Shown here: positions 8,698 to 20,597 of the stretch, in pieces
Numbering within the stretch: position 1 is the first letter of the stretch
Layout: each line of letters starts with the position of its first letter
DNA from: Novosphingobium endophyticum
GTDB lineage: Bacteria; Pseudomonadota; Alphaproteobacteria; Sphingomonadales; Sphingomonadaceae
Direction: 5' to 3'
Assembly: GCF_014640675.1 (NCBI RefSeq)
Contig: NZ_BMHK01000012.1
Coordinates: 63,619 to 127,618, forward strand
DNA length: 64,000 nucleotides
Program-made: the position numbers and the translations under genes
The notes under the pieces: model-generated
Told to the model about the DNA's origin: nothing
The model's input: only the letters and a program-made list of their open reading frames with translations
Database searches by the model: none

Positions 8698-9232
8698 GCG
8701 CGGCGAACGCGTGCGCGGGCACGAGCAGCGTGAGCACGATGACGCCCGCGACGTGCCAGTTCTCCGCATGGTCCAGCAGCCAGTACTGCCATTCGGGAGA
8801 AAGGTCCTGGAATGGCATCCCAGGAATCGGGATCAGTCCCGCGAGGTGCAGCGGGCGGGCCGGCTGGATCGAGGACCACAAGATCCACCCCGTCAGAGGC
8901 AGGATCACGAACAGCGCATAGAAGATCGCGTGCGTGACGTGCGCGGCCGTCGTACGCCAGCCCAGCCTGTCCGCATCGTTGATCGGGCCGGGCACGACAA
9001 GCCGCCAGACCAGACGCAGGACACCGAGCAACAGCAGCGCCAGACCGATCTCGCTGTGCAGCTTGTAGGCATCCAGCTTGTCCGCGCCGACGAGGTAGCG
9101 TTGCATCGTCCAGCCGGAATAAAGCTGGTAAAGAACGAGCGCGGCCATGACCCAGTGGAAGATCACACCGACCGGGGTGTACTTGCCCCGTTCCCGATAG
9201 CTTTCGGCCCAGGTGCGCAGCGGCCCGATCAT
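8561..9232 (-). CDS. Cytochrome b561-family membrane protein
   Basis: This 223-aa integral membrane protein has four helices with candidate heme-b histidines (VIFHWVMAAL, KLHSEIGLAL, THAIFYALF, NWHVAGVIVL). Prokaryotic cytochrome b561 shuttles electrons between quinone and periplasmic carriers. The ATG at 9232 overlaps the CtaG stop by ATGA. A 40-residue polar, proline-rich tail (from about residue 185) extends past the usual end and overlaps the 3' end of the convergent diheme cytochrome gene by 137 bp. Confidence 0.88.
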   Translation of the reverse strand: MIGPLRTWAESYRERGKYTPVGVIFHWVMAALVLYQLYSGWTMQRYLVGADKLDAYKLHSEIGLALLLLGVLRLVWRLVVPGPINDADRLGWRTTAAHVTHAIFYALFVILPLTGWILWSSIQPARPLHLAGLIPIPGMPFQDLSPEWQYWLLDHAENWHVAGVIVLTLLVPAHAFAALKHHFWDQHDVLEGMMPEVPDTHRHPEGPRYSQPEVPVPPRKGEG

Positions 9233-9966
9233 CGTGCGGGCCGCGTTTCGTCCAGGGAGCGATATAGGATCGTCATCGCCGCGATCAGGTAGATGGCCGA
9301 AGCGGGCGCCCACATGACGATCCCCGCGATCTGCTGGTCCTCGAGCGGTGAGAGGCCCCAGGGCTGCGTTGTCAGCCAGTGCGGAGTGTAGAGCGCTCGC
9401 CCTGCGAAAGTGATCAATGCGCCGAGGATACCCATCAGCACCATGGCCCCCAGCAGGGCGGCCACCGACGCGGCTGCCGGGGCACGCAAGACCTTGAACC
9501 ACCACATGGCGGCGCTGGCGGTGATGGTCGTCTGCATGACCCAGAACACGGCGTCGGACGACAAGGCAGCCGCGTAGAGCGGCGGGGCGTGCCAGGCCCA
9601 GAGCACTGCGCCCTGAAGCCCCGTCCAGACCATCAGGGACCCTGGTACGCGATCACGGCACCCGGGCAGGCTGATAACCAGAAGCGGAGCCAGCACCGTC
9701 GCGAGCAGCACATGATGAACCACGCGTGCCGTGAACAGGGCAGAGGAAAGCGCGCAGAAGGGCGAAACGAACAGAAGCAGCACACACCCCAGCGTGAGCG
9801 CGGCCGAACGCTCCTCCAGCCTGCTTCCGCGCTGCAGCAGCCACCATGCGAGGGCCGCCCCGGCCACGGCGCCCAGAAGCCATGGATCCAGATTCCAGCG
9901 CGCGTACCAATCCTGGGGGACGGGCGCTGCGCCGCAATAGGGCTCCCAGTTCGGGCTGCTGGACAT
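9229..9966 (-). CDS. ctaG: CtaG-family cytochrome c oxidase assembly protein (caa3_CtaG type)
   Basis: The polytopic membrane protein (about 245 aa from the ATG at 9966; an in-frame start at 10020 is possible) matches the caa3_CtaG family, implicated in CuA/CuB assembly of caa3 oxidases. Recognisable features are NLDPWLLGAV, a VVHHVLLATVLAPLL helix with paired histidines, and the conserved AWHAPPLYAAAL motif. It is followed by the b561 gene with an ATGA overlap. It is the assembly factor most directly tied to the oxidase genes of this cluster. Confidence 0.88.
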   Translation of the reverse strand: MSSSPNWEPYCGAAPVPQDWYARWNLDPWLLGAVAGAALAWWLLQRGSRLEERSAALTLGCVLLLFVSPFCALSSALFTARVVHHVLLATVLAPLLVISLPGCRDRVPGSLMVWTGLQGAVLWAWHAPPLYAAALSSDAVFWVMQTTITASAAMWWFKVLRAPAAASVAALLGAMVLMGILGALITFAGRALYTPHWLTTQPWGLSPLEDQQIAGIVMWAPASAIYLIAAMTILYRSLDETRPAR

Positions 9967-10220
9967 CGCGCGGAAGAAACCCTCGTCGTGTTTCGCGGTC
10001 TTTCCACAATACAATCGCACGGGAGTTCTCAGGGTTCCATTACGACCTGATGGGCATGCCTCTTCGCCAGGCAGCGCCCATACTGAGCGGCGCAGTCGCC
10101 GTCCGACCCATGTTAACGCAGCCGTCTCAGTTCCTCCCCTGCCCGGGGGGAACTTATGTCCGTTTTGTCAGCGTGGCCCGTCCGGCCGCTTTCGGCTCGA
10201 ACCTCGCAGAGCAGCTGCGA

Positions 10221-11042
10221 TTAACTCGCGTCCGTCGCTATTCCCGCGAGAATCTCTACGAACTCGTCCCACAGGCGGGGTGACGAGGCGCCGACCAGAT
10301 CCGGCCGTTCATATTCGTCGACGCGATAGTCGCTGCCGTCCGGCCGCGCGGCCTTGCCGCCGGCCTCGTTGAGGAACAGCACGCCTGCGGCATGATCCCA
10401 GGGCAGGGTGCGATTGAAGACCGAGATGTCGTTGATGCCAAGGACGAGGCGCGGGTACTGCTCGGCCGCACAGCGCGGGATATCGACGAGACGGTAATGC
10501 GGGGCGATATGCTTCCTGACCCGCTCGCGCTGCCCTTCGTCGAGAAATACGGTCGAGATCGCCGCGACGGGACGGGGCTCTCCGCTGGCGCGCGCCGTGA
10601 TACGTTCACCATCGATCCATGCGCCCGCCCTCTTTCCGGCATGGCAGAAGCGTCCGCTCACCGAATCCAGAATCCAGCCGCCGATCGTCTCGCCTCTGTC
10701 CGCGAGCGCCACCAGGATGCCGAAGGGCGGCTTGCCATGCGCGAAGTTGTTGGTGCCGTCGAGCGGATCGACGATCCAGCACAGCCGGTCCTTCAGCCGC
10801 TCCATGATGGAAGCGTCGTCGTGAACCGCCTCTTCGCCCACAACCGCCGCTTCGGGGAGCAGGGCGGCGAGCTTTTCGGTCAGGATCGCTTCGCTTTCAT
10901 GATCGGCGACGGTGACGACGTCATTCGCCGCCTTGGCGATGATCTCGTGGTTGGCGAGCGCGCGATAGCGCGGGGTAATGGCGCGATCCGAAGCGTCGCG
11001 CATGATCGCTTCGACGGAACTGGTGAGGGCGGGCGTCATCAT
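10221..11042 (-). CDS. Inositol-monophosphatase-family phosphatase (possibly histidinol-phosphatase-like)
   Basis: The 273-aa protein has the family's metal-site motifs: VVGEEAV (Glu), WIVDPLDGTNNFAHG and PWDHAAGVLFLNEAGG. Members are Mg2+-dependent, Li+-sensitive phosphomonoesterases acting on inositol phosphates, histidinol phosphate, PAPS or NADP. The sequence alone does not settle the substrate. It is the third gene of the argJ operon; its ATG overlaps the stop of the glutathione transferase gene (ATGA). Confidence 0.88.
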   Translation of the reverse strand: MMTPALTSSVEAIMRDASDRAITPRYRALANHEIIAKAANDVVTVADHESEAILTEKLAALLPEAAVVGEEAVHDDASIMERLKDRLCWIVDPLDGTNNFAHGKPPFGILVALADRGETIGGWILDSVSGRFCHAGKRAGAWIDGERITARASGEPRPVAAISTVFLDEGQRERVRKHIAPHYRLVDIPRCAAEQYPRLVLGINDISVFNRTLPWDHAAGVLFLNEAGGKAARPDGSDYRVDEYERPDLVGASSPRLWDEFVEILAGIATDAS

Positions 11043-11662
11043 GTCAGCGGGATCATGACCTGTTCTGCATAGCCGGGGCGCCGCCTGATCCGTTCGTACC
11101 AGTTCGCGATCGCCGGGAACTCAGGTTTGTCGAATGGCAGGCTGAACCAAGTATACGCATATACGCCCATGGGAATGTCGCCGATGCCGAAATATTCGCC
11201 CGAAAGCCACGGCGTTTCCAAAAGATACCTTTCCATCACGGCGAGCTGTCGCGCGCATTCGTCAATGCCGCGCTCGATCGCGAACATATCCCACTGTTCG
11301 CAGGGGGTACGGGCGAAGCTGAGGAAGGGTAGGCGCTGCGCTTCGGCATAGACCTGCTGCCAGTCCATCCAACGCTCGGCCAGGGCGCGGTCGAGCGGGG
11401 CCGCGCAAAACCAGCGGTCTCCACCGTACTCGGCCGCCATGTAACGCAGGATAGTGTTCGATTCCCACAAGACGACTTTGCGGTCCTCTATCATCGGAAC
11501 CATGCCGTTGGGGTTCTTGTTGAGGTACTCCGCAGTGTAACCGAAACTGCCGCCTATATCGTTGCGGACGTAGTCCAACCCCAGTTCCTCGGCGAACCAG
11601 ACTACCTTTTTGACGTTGTGGGAGTTGAGCCGTCCCCAGATCGTGAACATCGGGTGGGCCAT
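11039..11662 (-). CDS. Glutathione S-transferase family protein
   Basis: The 207-aa protein has a thioredoxin-like N-terminal domain (FTIWGRLNSHNVKKVVWFAE, then NGMVPMIED and ESNTILRYMA). These include the cis-Pro and the Glu-Ser that bind the gamma-glutamyl part of glutathione. A helical C-terminal domain with an N-capping-like GIGDIPMGVYAY completes it. The ATG at 11662 overlaps the argJ stop (TGATG). The function is likely detoxification or thiol conjugation; no specific substrate is indicated. Confidence 0.9.
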   Translation of the reverse strand: MAHPMFTIWGRLNSHNVKKVVWFAEELGLDYVRNDIGGSFGYTAEYLNKNPNGMVPMIEDRKVVLWESNTILRYMAAEYGGDRWFCAAPLDRALAERWMDWQQVYAEAQRLPFLSFARTPCEQWDMFAIERGIDECARQLAVMERYLLETPWLSGEYFGIGDIPMGVYAYTWFSLPFDKPEFPAIANWYERIRRRPGYAEQVMIPLT

Positions 11663-12888
11663 CAGCTGCGATAGTCCGCGTTGATCGAGATGTAGCCGTG
11701 CGTCAGGTCGCAGGTCCAGACCGTGGCCTGACCGTCGCCGAGACCGAGATCGACTTCGATGGTCACATCCTGCCCCTTGAGGTGCGCGGCGACGGGCGCT
11801 TCGTCGTAGTCGGCGAGGGGAAGCCCCTCGCGCGCGGCCCACACTCCGCCGAAGCCTATCGAGAGCTTGTCGCGGTCGGCCGCTTCACCCGCCTTGCCGA
11901 CCGCCATGACGACGCGCCCCCAGTTGGCGTCCTCGCCGGCGATCGCGGTCTTCACGAGCGGGGAGTTGGCGATGGCGAGGCCGATCTTGCGGGCGCTCTC
12001 GTCCGACACCGCGCCGGTGACGGTCACGGCGATGAACTTGCTCGCGCCCTCGCCATCGCGCACCACGAGGTGGGCGAGCTGGCGGCACACGTCGTGGACG
12101 GCGGCGGCGAAGGCGTCCGCGCCGGGGCTGTCGAAGGAAGCGAGCGGGGCGTTGCCGGCCTTGCCGGTGGCGAAGGCGAGCACGGTGTCGCTTGTCGAGG
12201 TGTCCGAATCGACGGTGATGCACGAGAACGTGCGGACATTCGCCGCCGAAAGGCATTGCTGCAGGAACGCGGGCTCCACCGCCGCGTCGGTGAAGAGGTA
12301 GCCCAGCATCGTCGCCATGTCCGGCGCGATCATGCCCGAGCCCTTGATGATGGCGCTGATCGAGACCGTCTTGCCGCCCACTACCGCCGTCGCAGTGGCA
12401 CCCTTGGCGAAAGTGTCGGTCGTGGCGATGGTCTGGGCGGCGTCTTCCCAGGAGCAGGGCTGCGCGGTGAGCGCCTTTGCCACGCCTTCGCGCGCCTTGT
12501 CCTTGGGCAGCGGCACGCCGATCACGCCCGTCGAGGAGACGAAGACCTGCTCGCGCGGACAGCCGATGTGGGCCGCTACCTGCTCCATGATCTGCTCCAC
12601 CGCCTCGCGTCCGCGATAGCCGGTAAAGGCGTTCGAATTGCCGGCGTTGACCACGAGCGCGCGCGCCTGGCCCTGGCGCAGGTTCTCGCGCCCCAGCTCG
12701 ACCTCGCTCGAACAGCACACGTTGCGGGTGAACACACCGGCGACCGTGGTTCCCGCATCGAGTTCCACATAGGTCAGGTCGCATCGGTCCCAGTCCTTGT
12801 AGCCGGCGCGCGCGACGCGCGGGACCGCGCCGGCGATCGGCGGGAGATCGGGAAAGGGCGATGCTAGCGGCGAGACGGGGTAGGCCAT
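11662..12888 (-). CDS. argJ: Bifunctional glutamate N-acetyltransferase / amino-acid N-acetyltransferase
   Basis: The 408-aa protein matches ArgJ, which transfers acetyl from N-acetylornithine to glutamate in the cyclic arginine pathway. The self-cleavage site is visible as SSTGVIGVPLP, with Thr the N-terminal nucleophile of the beta chain. NAGNSNAFTG and the C-terminal WGRVVMAVGKAGE are also typical. The chosen start at 12888 (MAYPVSPLA) fits other ArgJ proteins; an in-frame start at 12924 would add 12 residues. It heads an operon with the GST and phosphatase genes and is divergent from secA. Confidence 0.95.
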   Translation of the reverse strand: MAYPVSPLASPFPDLPPIAGAVPRVARAGYKDWDRCDLTYVELDAGTTVAGVFTRNVCCSSEVELGRENLRQGQARALVVNAGNSNAFTGYRGREAVEQIMEQVAAHIGCPREQVFVSSTGVIGVPLPKDKAREGVAKALTAQPCSWEDAAQTIATTDTFAKGATATAVVGGKTVSISAIIKGSGMIAPDMATMLGYLFTDAAVEPAFLQQCLSAANVRTFSCITVDSDTSTSDTVLAFATGKAGNAPLASFDSPGADAFAAAVHDVCRQLAHLVVRDGEGASKFIAVTVTGAVSDESARKIGLAIANSPLVKTAIAGEDANWGRVVMAVGKAGEAADRDKLSIGFGGVWAAREGLPLADYDEAPVAAHLKGQDVTIEVDLGLGDGQATVWTCDLTHGYISINADYRS

Positions 12889-13049
12889 GGATGAATCGCC
12901 TAGCGCATGGCCGGGGCAGGTCAAGCGGGGATGGAACGCGCCCGATGGCGCGGTGCCGGATGAGGCGGGGCGATCATATCCCGTGCAGAATTCACGACGG
13001 GATGCGCTCTTCGGTGGACTATCGGGCAGGGTGCCACTATCTGGGCCTC

Positions 13050-13346
13050 ATGGGGCATCGCCTGATCCTGACCCTGCTCGCGTTTTTGACGGGCTCCCTG
13101 TCTTTGGGATGGGCCGCGCAGATCGGCCCTGCCGAGGCGCGCGCATCGCAGGTTGCCAGCATGCACGTCGGCTCGGTTGTAGAGGCGGCGTCCGCCAGGA
13201 CGCCGCGCGCGCCCGTCGCTCTGGCACGGCTGCCCGAGCCGGGTTTGCGCAATGCCCGCAGGCATGCGCCGGCTTTCGTCTCGGCCGATCCGCTGATCGT
13301 GACCGCGCCTGCCGTCCTTGCCGGGATCGACCGCGCGCGCGAATAG
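13050..13346 (+). CDS. Small secreted or periplasmic protein of unknown function
   Basis: From the ATG at 13050 this is a 98-aa protein with an N-terminal signal-like helix (LILTLLAFLTGSLSLGWAAQ). A proline- and alanine-rich remainder carries no domain I recognise. It lies alone between argJ and secA, in the secA direction. The upstream open frame to 12861 looks like non-coding extension. Confidence 0.5.
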   Translation: MGHRLILTLLAFLTGSLSLGWAAQIGPAEARASQVASMHVGSVVEAASARTPRAPVALARLPEPGLRNARRHAPAFVSADPLIVTAPAVLAGIDRARE

Positions 13347-13451
13347 CGCTGCCGCCAGACCACCGCTTTTCCGCAAGGAACTTCGCACCTGCCGCAAGCG
13401 GGGGTGCGCATCCGATACATAGATTTTCCACGATCAACAGGGATTCCCGCC

Positions 13452-16190
<2,739 letters not shown>

Positions 16191-16334
16191 TCCAACTGCC
16201 GCGATCCGGCCGCAGGCCGGTCTGAGATCCGTTTCCGGTTCCATGAGAAGCCGGTCGCGCCAAGGGTGCCGACCGGCTTCTTCCGTTCTGCGTTCTTGAT
16301 TTCGCCCTGCCGATTAATCACGCCTTCTGGGCTT

Positions 16335-16359
16335 GCTAATGCGAATGACTCGCGTTAGC
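16335..16359 (+). promoter_or_regulatory. Fur-like operator palindrome upstream of the siderophore receptor
   Basis: GCTAATGCGA and TCGCGTTAGC are inverted arms (9 of 10 pairs) around ATGAC, ending 28 nt before the receptor start. The core TGCGAATGACTCGCG resembles alphaproteobacterial Fur-type sites. Iron control of the three-gene operon is the natural reading but has not been shown here. Confidence 0.5.
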
Positions 16360-16387
16360 CCGCGAATCGTAAAGACCTACAGGGGGA

Positions 16388-18514
16388 ATGATGAAGTCGT
16401 TTCGAACATTGGCCGTCTGCTGCACGGCACTCGTCTCCGTGCCCGCGTTTGCGGCCGACGACGCGGAAGCAGGCGCTTCGATCATCGTGACCGGTGATCG
16501 CGCGGGCAGCAGCCTGGCACTCAAGACCGATACGCCCGCGATCGAGACGCCGCAGCCGGTGACGGTCATTCCGGAAGATCTCTATACCGCGCAAGGCGCC
16601 GTCTCGATCAGCGATACCTTGCGCTACGTCGCTGGCGTACAGGCGAATCCCTACGGCCCGGACGGCCGCGTCGACGGCGGTTTCGTGCGCGGCATCAACG
16701 CGCTGCAGTTTCGCGACGGAATGCGCGACATCTTCAGCTACTACGCCAGCATCCGCGCCGATCCCTATAACTTCTCCTCGGTCCAGGTGATCCGCGGTCC
16801 GGCCTCGGTGCTGTTCGGACACGGTTCGCTGGGCGGCCTCATCAACCTCGAATCGAAGAAGCCGGAATTCGAGACGGACGGCGAGGTTTCGCTGCGCTAC
16901 GGCTCGCACGACCGCAAGGAAGCGCTGGCGGACCTGACCGGCCCGCTCTCCTCGACGGTTGCGGCGCGCGTCGTGGCGAGGGTTCGCGACTCGGGAACGC
17001 AGACCGATCACGTTCCCGATGACCGCGTCCTGTTCTCGCCCTCGCTGACCTGGCAGCCAACCGAAGAGACAGACGTTACGCTGATCGGCCTCTATCAGGA
17101 GGACGATGGCGGATCGACCTCGCAGTTCCTGCCGTTGGTCGGCACGATCCTGCCCAACCCGAACGGCCGGCTGAAGAACAGCCTCTTCATCGGCAAGCCC
17201 GGCTGGGACCGCTACGACGGCCGCCTGCTGCAGGGCACGGCATTGGTAAGTCAGAGCTTCGGCGAGAACGTGCGGCTCAACCTCAAGGCCCGCTACATCG
17301 ACAGCGATCTGAGCTATTTCACGCACTATCCCGACAGCTACGGTAATCCGGCCAATCCCTACGTACAGCCGGGCGTGATAGATCCCGATACGGACCAGTT
17401 GGCCAGGGATCCGCTGCAACGCACGATCGGCCTCTACTCGGATGCCAGCAAGGCGCGGATGGAGATATTCTCCACCGACAACAACCTGCAATTCGACTTC
17501 AATACCGGTGATGCGATCAGGCACACCCTGCTGGTGGGGGTCGATTACCTCTGGAACCGTGTGCGCAAGATCGGAGCTTATGGTTACGAGTATATCGACA
17601 TCTACGACATCGACTACGATTCGCTGTCCGACTACGGCGGCGGTTTTCCCGACGGCGCCGTGCCATACGAGGATACCGAGCAGGAACAGCTCGGCTTCTA
17701 TCTGCAGGACCAGATCCGGCTGATCGACCGCGTTTCGGTCGTTCTGGGGGTCCGTCACGACTTGGTAAACTCGAAGAGCTTCGGCGTCGAAGCCTTCGAC
17801 GACAGCGCGACGTCCTTCCGGGCGGGGATCATTGGCGAGGTCGTTCGCGGCGTGTCGCCCTTCTTCAGCTACACCGAGAGCTTCGAGCCTATTGCGGGCA
17901 CGGCGAGTGACGGAAACCCGTTCAGGCCGAAGCAGGGCCACCAGTTCGAAGGCGGCATCAAGTTCCATCCCACCGATGCGACGCTCGTGACGGTCACCGC
18001 CTATCACATCAAGGAAAACAATCGTCCGGTCGACGATCCGAGCACGGCCGATCCGTTAGACCAGATGCAAGCCGGCTCGCTCACTTCCAAGGGTATCGAA
18101 CTCGAAGGCAATGCTGTCCTGCCCGGCAAGCTACAGCTCCTTGCGAACTTCAGCTACAACGAGGCCGAAGTTGAAGGAACCGAGGTCCAGCTCGACAATG
18201 TGCCTAAGTACAATGCCTCGCTCTGGGCCACGCGTCCGTTCGAGCTGGGCGAAGACCTCTCGCTGCTGCTCGGCGGCGGCGTGCGCTATACCGGCGCGCA
18301 CCGGTCCTATGGTCCGGCTTTCCCGGATGGTGTCCGCACGCCCGGTTACACGTTGGTCGACGCGCTCGCCGAACTGAGCTGGCAGAACTGGTCCTTCCGG
18401 ATCAACGCCACCAATCTGCTGGGCAAGCGCTTCTACTCGGCTTGCCTCGCGCGCGGTGACTGCTTCATGGGCGAGGAGCGCAACGTGTTCGGCACCGTGA
18501 GCTATCATTTCTGA
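16388..18514 (+). CDS. TonB-dependent siderophore receptor
   Basis: The 708-aa outer-membrane protein has a signal peptide (cleavage likely after VPAFA), a TonB-box-like SIIVTGDR and a plug domain (VTVIPEDLY, VQVIRGPASVLFGHGSLGGLINLESKKP in two parts). A 22-strand barrel ends in Phe (VSYHF). The closest type is the FhuA/FpvA-like ferric siderophore receptors. It overlaps the next gene by TGATG and belongs to an operon with a membrane protein and a PepSY protein, as in ferric-siderophore reduction systems. A Fur-like palindrome lies just upstream. Confidence 0.92.
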   Translation: MMKSFRTLAVCCTALVSVPAFAADDAEAGASIIVTGDRAGSSLALKTDTPAIETPQPVTVIPEDLYTAQGAVSISDTLRYVAGVQANPYGPDGRVDGGFVRGINALQFRDGMRDIFSYYASIRADPYNFSSVQVIRGPASVLFGHGSLGGLINLESKKPEFETDGEVSLRYGSHDRKEALADLTGPLSSTVAARVVARVRDSGTQTDHVPDDRVLFSPSLTWQPTEETDVTLIGLYQEDDGGSTSQFLPLVGTILPNPNGRLKNSLFIGKPGWDRYDGRLLQGTALVSQSFGENVRLNLKARYIDSDLSYFTHYPDSYGNPANPYVQPGVIDPDTDQLARDPLQRTIGLYSDASKARMEIFSTDNNLQFDFNTGDAIRHTLLVGVDYLWNRVRKIGAYGYEYIDIYDIDYDSLSDYGGGFPDGAVPYEDTEQEQLGFYLQDQIRLIDRVSVVLGVRHDLVNSKSFGVEAFDDSATSFRAGIIGEVVRGVSPFFSYTESFEPIAGTASDGNPFRPKQGHQFEGGIKFHPTDATLVTVTAYHIKENNRPVDDPSTADPLDQMQAGSLTSKGIELEGNAVLPGKLQLLANFSYNEAEVEGTEVQLDNVPKYNASLWATRPFELGEDLSLLLGGGVRYTGAHRSYGPAFPDGVRTPGYTLVDALAELSWQNWSFRINATNLLGKRFYSACLARGDCFMGEERNVFGTVSYHF

Positions 18515-19092
18515 TGAACGGGGACGGCGTTCTTCTGCTCGGCGGGTTGGCGGCGATCGGCGGAGTGGCGCTGCTGCGGTTCTCGTGGTCGCGGCGCAAA
18601 CGCTCGCATCGCCTCAATCTCGCCGGGTGGAGCCTGTTGGCGCTTGCCGTTGTGGCGGGCGCGCAGGCGGCCGGGGCGTGGGGCGTCGCGATAGAGGCGC
18701 TCGTCGCCATGGCGCTGGCCTTCGTCCTTCTCGCGTGGGCCGGCTGGACTTCGCCGCCGGGCGTCATGAAGGCCTCCAACCGCCGCGCGGGAATGCTGCC
18801 TGAAGGCGGCGCGCCGCTGCGGCTGCGGCGCCGCCTCACGACCTTCGCGCTGGTCGGCCTGATGGCGGTTTTCGCCGCCATAGGCCTTGCCCTCGGCCTG
18901 CGTATGCTGGCGCTTCTGGGCGGGGCAGGGGAGGCCGATGCGAATGCGCTGGCCCTGTTCACGACGCCGCTGGCGTGGAGCGGTCTTGTTTTTGCCATGT
19001 TGATGACGGGGGACCGGCGGCGCCAGCTCGCCATGCTGGCAATCGGCTGCCTTGTCGCCGTTCCCGCCTTTCTGACGGGAGTTCAAGCATGA
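18514..19092 (+). CDS. Integral membrane protein of the siderophore operon
   Basis: This 192-aa protein has about five predicted membrane segments (residues 4-22, 37-56, 60-78, 108-136 and 150-190 broadly) separated by arginine-rich loops. I cannot assign it to a named family with confidence. Its place between a siderophore receptor and a PepSY protein is shared with small membrane proteins of other proteobacterial iron operons. The start overlaps the receptor stop (TGATG) and its stop overlaps the next gene (ATGA). Confidence 0.75.
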   Translation: MNGDGVLLLGGLAAIGGVALLRFSWSRRKRSHRLNLAGWSLLALAVVAGAQAAGAWGVAIEALVAMALAFVLLAWAGWTSPPGVMKASNRRAGMLPEGGAPLRLRRRLTTFALVGLMAVFAAIGLALGLRMLALLGGAGEADANALALFTTPLAWSGLVFAMLMTGDRRRQLAMLAIGCLVAVPAFLTGVQA

Positions 19093-20396
19093 GCACATCC
19101 CTCGAGCCGGGTACCGTCAAGCGCGCCCTTTCAGCTCATGCCGCAATTGGCCTGGTCGCCGGCGCCTTGCTCTATCTCGTCTCGCTGACGGGCACGATTT
19201 CGGTCTTCTACGAGGAACTGCAAAGGGTCGAGCAGCCCGGCGCGCCCGAGATGGCACGGATCGATCCCGACGCCGTGCAGCGCGGGGTGGAAGCCATGTT
19301 GGCCAGCGAGGCCGGAAAGCCGCCGACCACGCATCTGTTCGTCCACATGCCGACGGCGGGATTGCCGCGGGCGACCGCCATCACCGACACGCAGGCAAGG
19401 CACCTCAACGCCGAGGGCTCGCTCGCGGAGCCTGAGGAAATTGCCTGGTCGGACTTTCTTGTCCAACTTCACTACCTGCTGAACCTGCCCAGCCTCGTCG
19501 GCATCACGATCGTCGGCGTGCTGGGGGTGATGATGCTGGCGCTGGCGCTGTCCGGCGTCGTCGCGCATCCGCGCGTCTTCCGCGACGCATTCCGCCTGCG
19601 CGCGCGGGACAAGGGCGGCATCGGCCTTGCCGACTGGCACAACCGCCTGAGCGTGTGGACCCTGCCGTTCTCGATCACCATTGCCCTGACCGGTTCGGTG
19701 ATCGGGCTGGGCACAATCACGGCATACGGCATCGCCAGTGCCAGCTACGACGGCGATACCGAGGCGGTCTATGCGCCGATCTTCGGAGGCGAGCCGGAAC
19801 CCGACAAGAGGTCCGCGCCCGTTCCCGACGTGGCGGCGGCGCTGCGCTACATGACAGCCAATCATCCGGACGTGGCCCTTACCTACGTGGTCCTTCACGA
19901 TCCCATGACCGCCGGGCAACGCGTTCAGCTCATAGGACCGCATCAGCGGCGCCTAATTTTTGGCGAGTATTACGCATTCGACGCGAAAGGGCGCTTTCAC
20001 GGGACGGCCGGCCTTTCCGACGGCGCGATCGGCCAGCAGGCCGCGGCTTCGATCTACGGACTTCATTTCGGGAACTATGGAGGGCTCTGGGTCAAGATCG
20101 CCTATGGCGTGTTCGGACTGGCGCTGACCGCCGTGAGTGCCACCGGGGTCTATATCTGGCTCGGCAAGCGCCGGCGGCGCGGGCACGCTGAACCGGTGCT
20201 GCGCGCGGCGTGGGATGGCGTCGTCTGGGGGGCGCCGGTAATGATCGCGCTGACGTTCGCGGCGCGTATCCTGTTCGGTAACGAGGCTCCTTTTGTTGCG
20301 ATGTTCTGGATCGGATACGGCACGATCATCGGGGCCTCGATACTCCGCACGAGGCGCAGGTTTGCCGCGCCGGACAGGCTCGTGGCTCAGGGGTAG
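19089..20396 (+). CDS. PepSY-associated transmembrane protein, likely ferric-siderophore reductase component
   Basis: The 435-aa protein matches PepSY_TM proteins. It has an N-terminal membrane helix (AIGLVAGALLYLVSLTGTISVF), a periplasmic PepSY-like segment, and further helices (VGITIVGVLGVMMLALALSG, TLPFSITIALTGSVIGLG, YGVFGLALTAVSATGVYIWL). Conserved histidines (HYLLNLP, DWHNRLSVW, LHFGNYGGLW) fit a heme-binding inner-membrane reductase. It is the last gene of the iron operon, followed by a strong hairpin. Confidence 0.85.
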   Translation: MSTSLEPGTVKRALSAHAAIGLVAGALLYLVSLTGTISVFYEELQRVEQPGAPEMARIDPDAVQRGVEAMLASEAGKPPTTHLFVHMPTAGLPRATAITDTQARHLNAEGSLAEPEEIAWSDFLVQLHYLLNLPSLVGITIVGVLGVMMLALALSGVVAHPRVFRDAFRLRARDKGGIGLADWHNRLSVWTLPFSITIALTGSVIGLGTITAYGIASASYDGDTEAVYAPIFGGEPEPDKRSAPVPDVAAALRYMTANHPDVALTYVVLHDPMTAGQRVQLIGPHQRRLIFGEYYAFDAKGRFHGTAGLSDGAIGQQAAASIYGLHFGNYGGLWVKIAYGVFGLALTAVSATGVYIWLGKRRRRGHAEPVLRAAWDGVVWGAPVMIALTFAARILFGNEAPFVAMFWIGYGTIIGASILRTRRRFAAPDRLVAQG

Positions 20397-20523
20397 TCCT
20401 AGGTGTGACCCCGTAGAAAGATATTACCCGCTAATTAAATATTAACCATTGTGGGCGACCATGTGGATCGACACCTGCGAAAGAACAGGAACGTACCCCA
20501 AGGTTTGCCAAATCTCCACAATT

Positions 20524-20548
20524 GGCCCGGCCCCCACGCCGGGCCTTT
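20524..20548 (+). terminator. Rho-independent terminator of the siderophore operon
   Basis: A perfect 8-bp stem (GGCCCGGC at 20524-20531, GCCGGGCC at 20538-20545) closes a 6-nt loop and is followed by TTT. It lies between the convergent PepSY and MFS genes and probably ends the plus-strand operon. The T-run is short. Confidence 0.65.
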
Positions 20549-20597
20549 CGTGTGAGCGGCAAGCGACGGGGAGCCTGGTATCGGTATTGGAGTCCGC

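Noticed and set aside
16355..18007. 550-codon minus-strand open frame
   Set aside because: Antisense to the siderophore receptor, whose plug and barrel features are clear.
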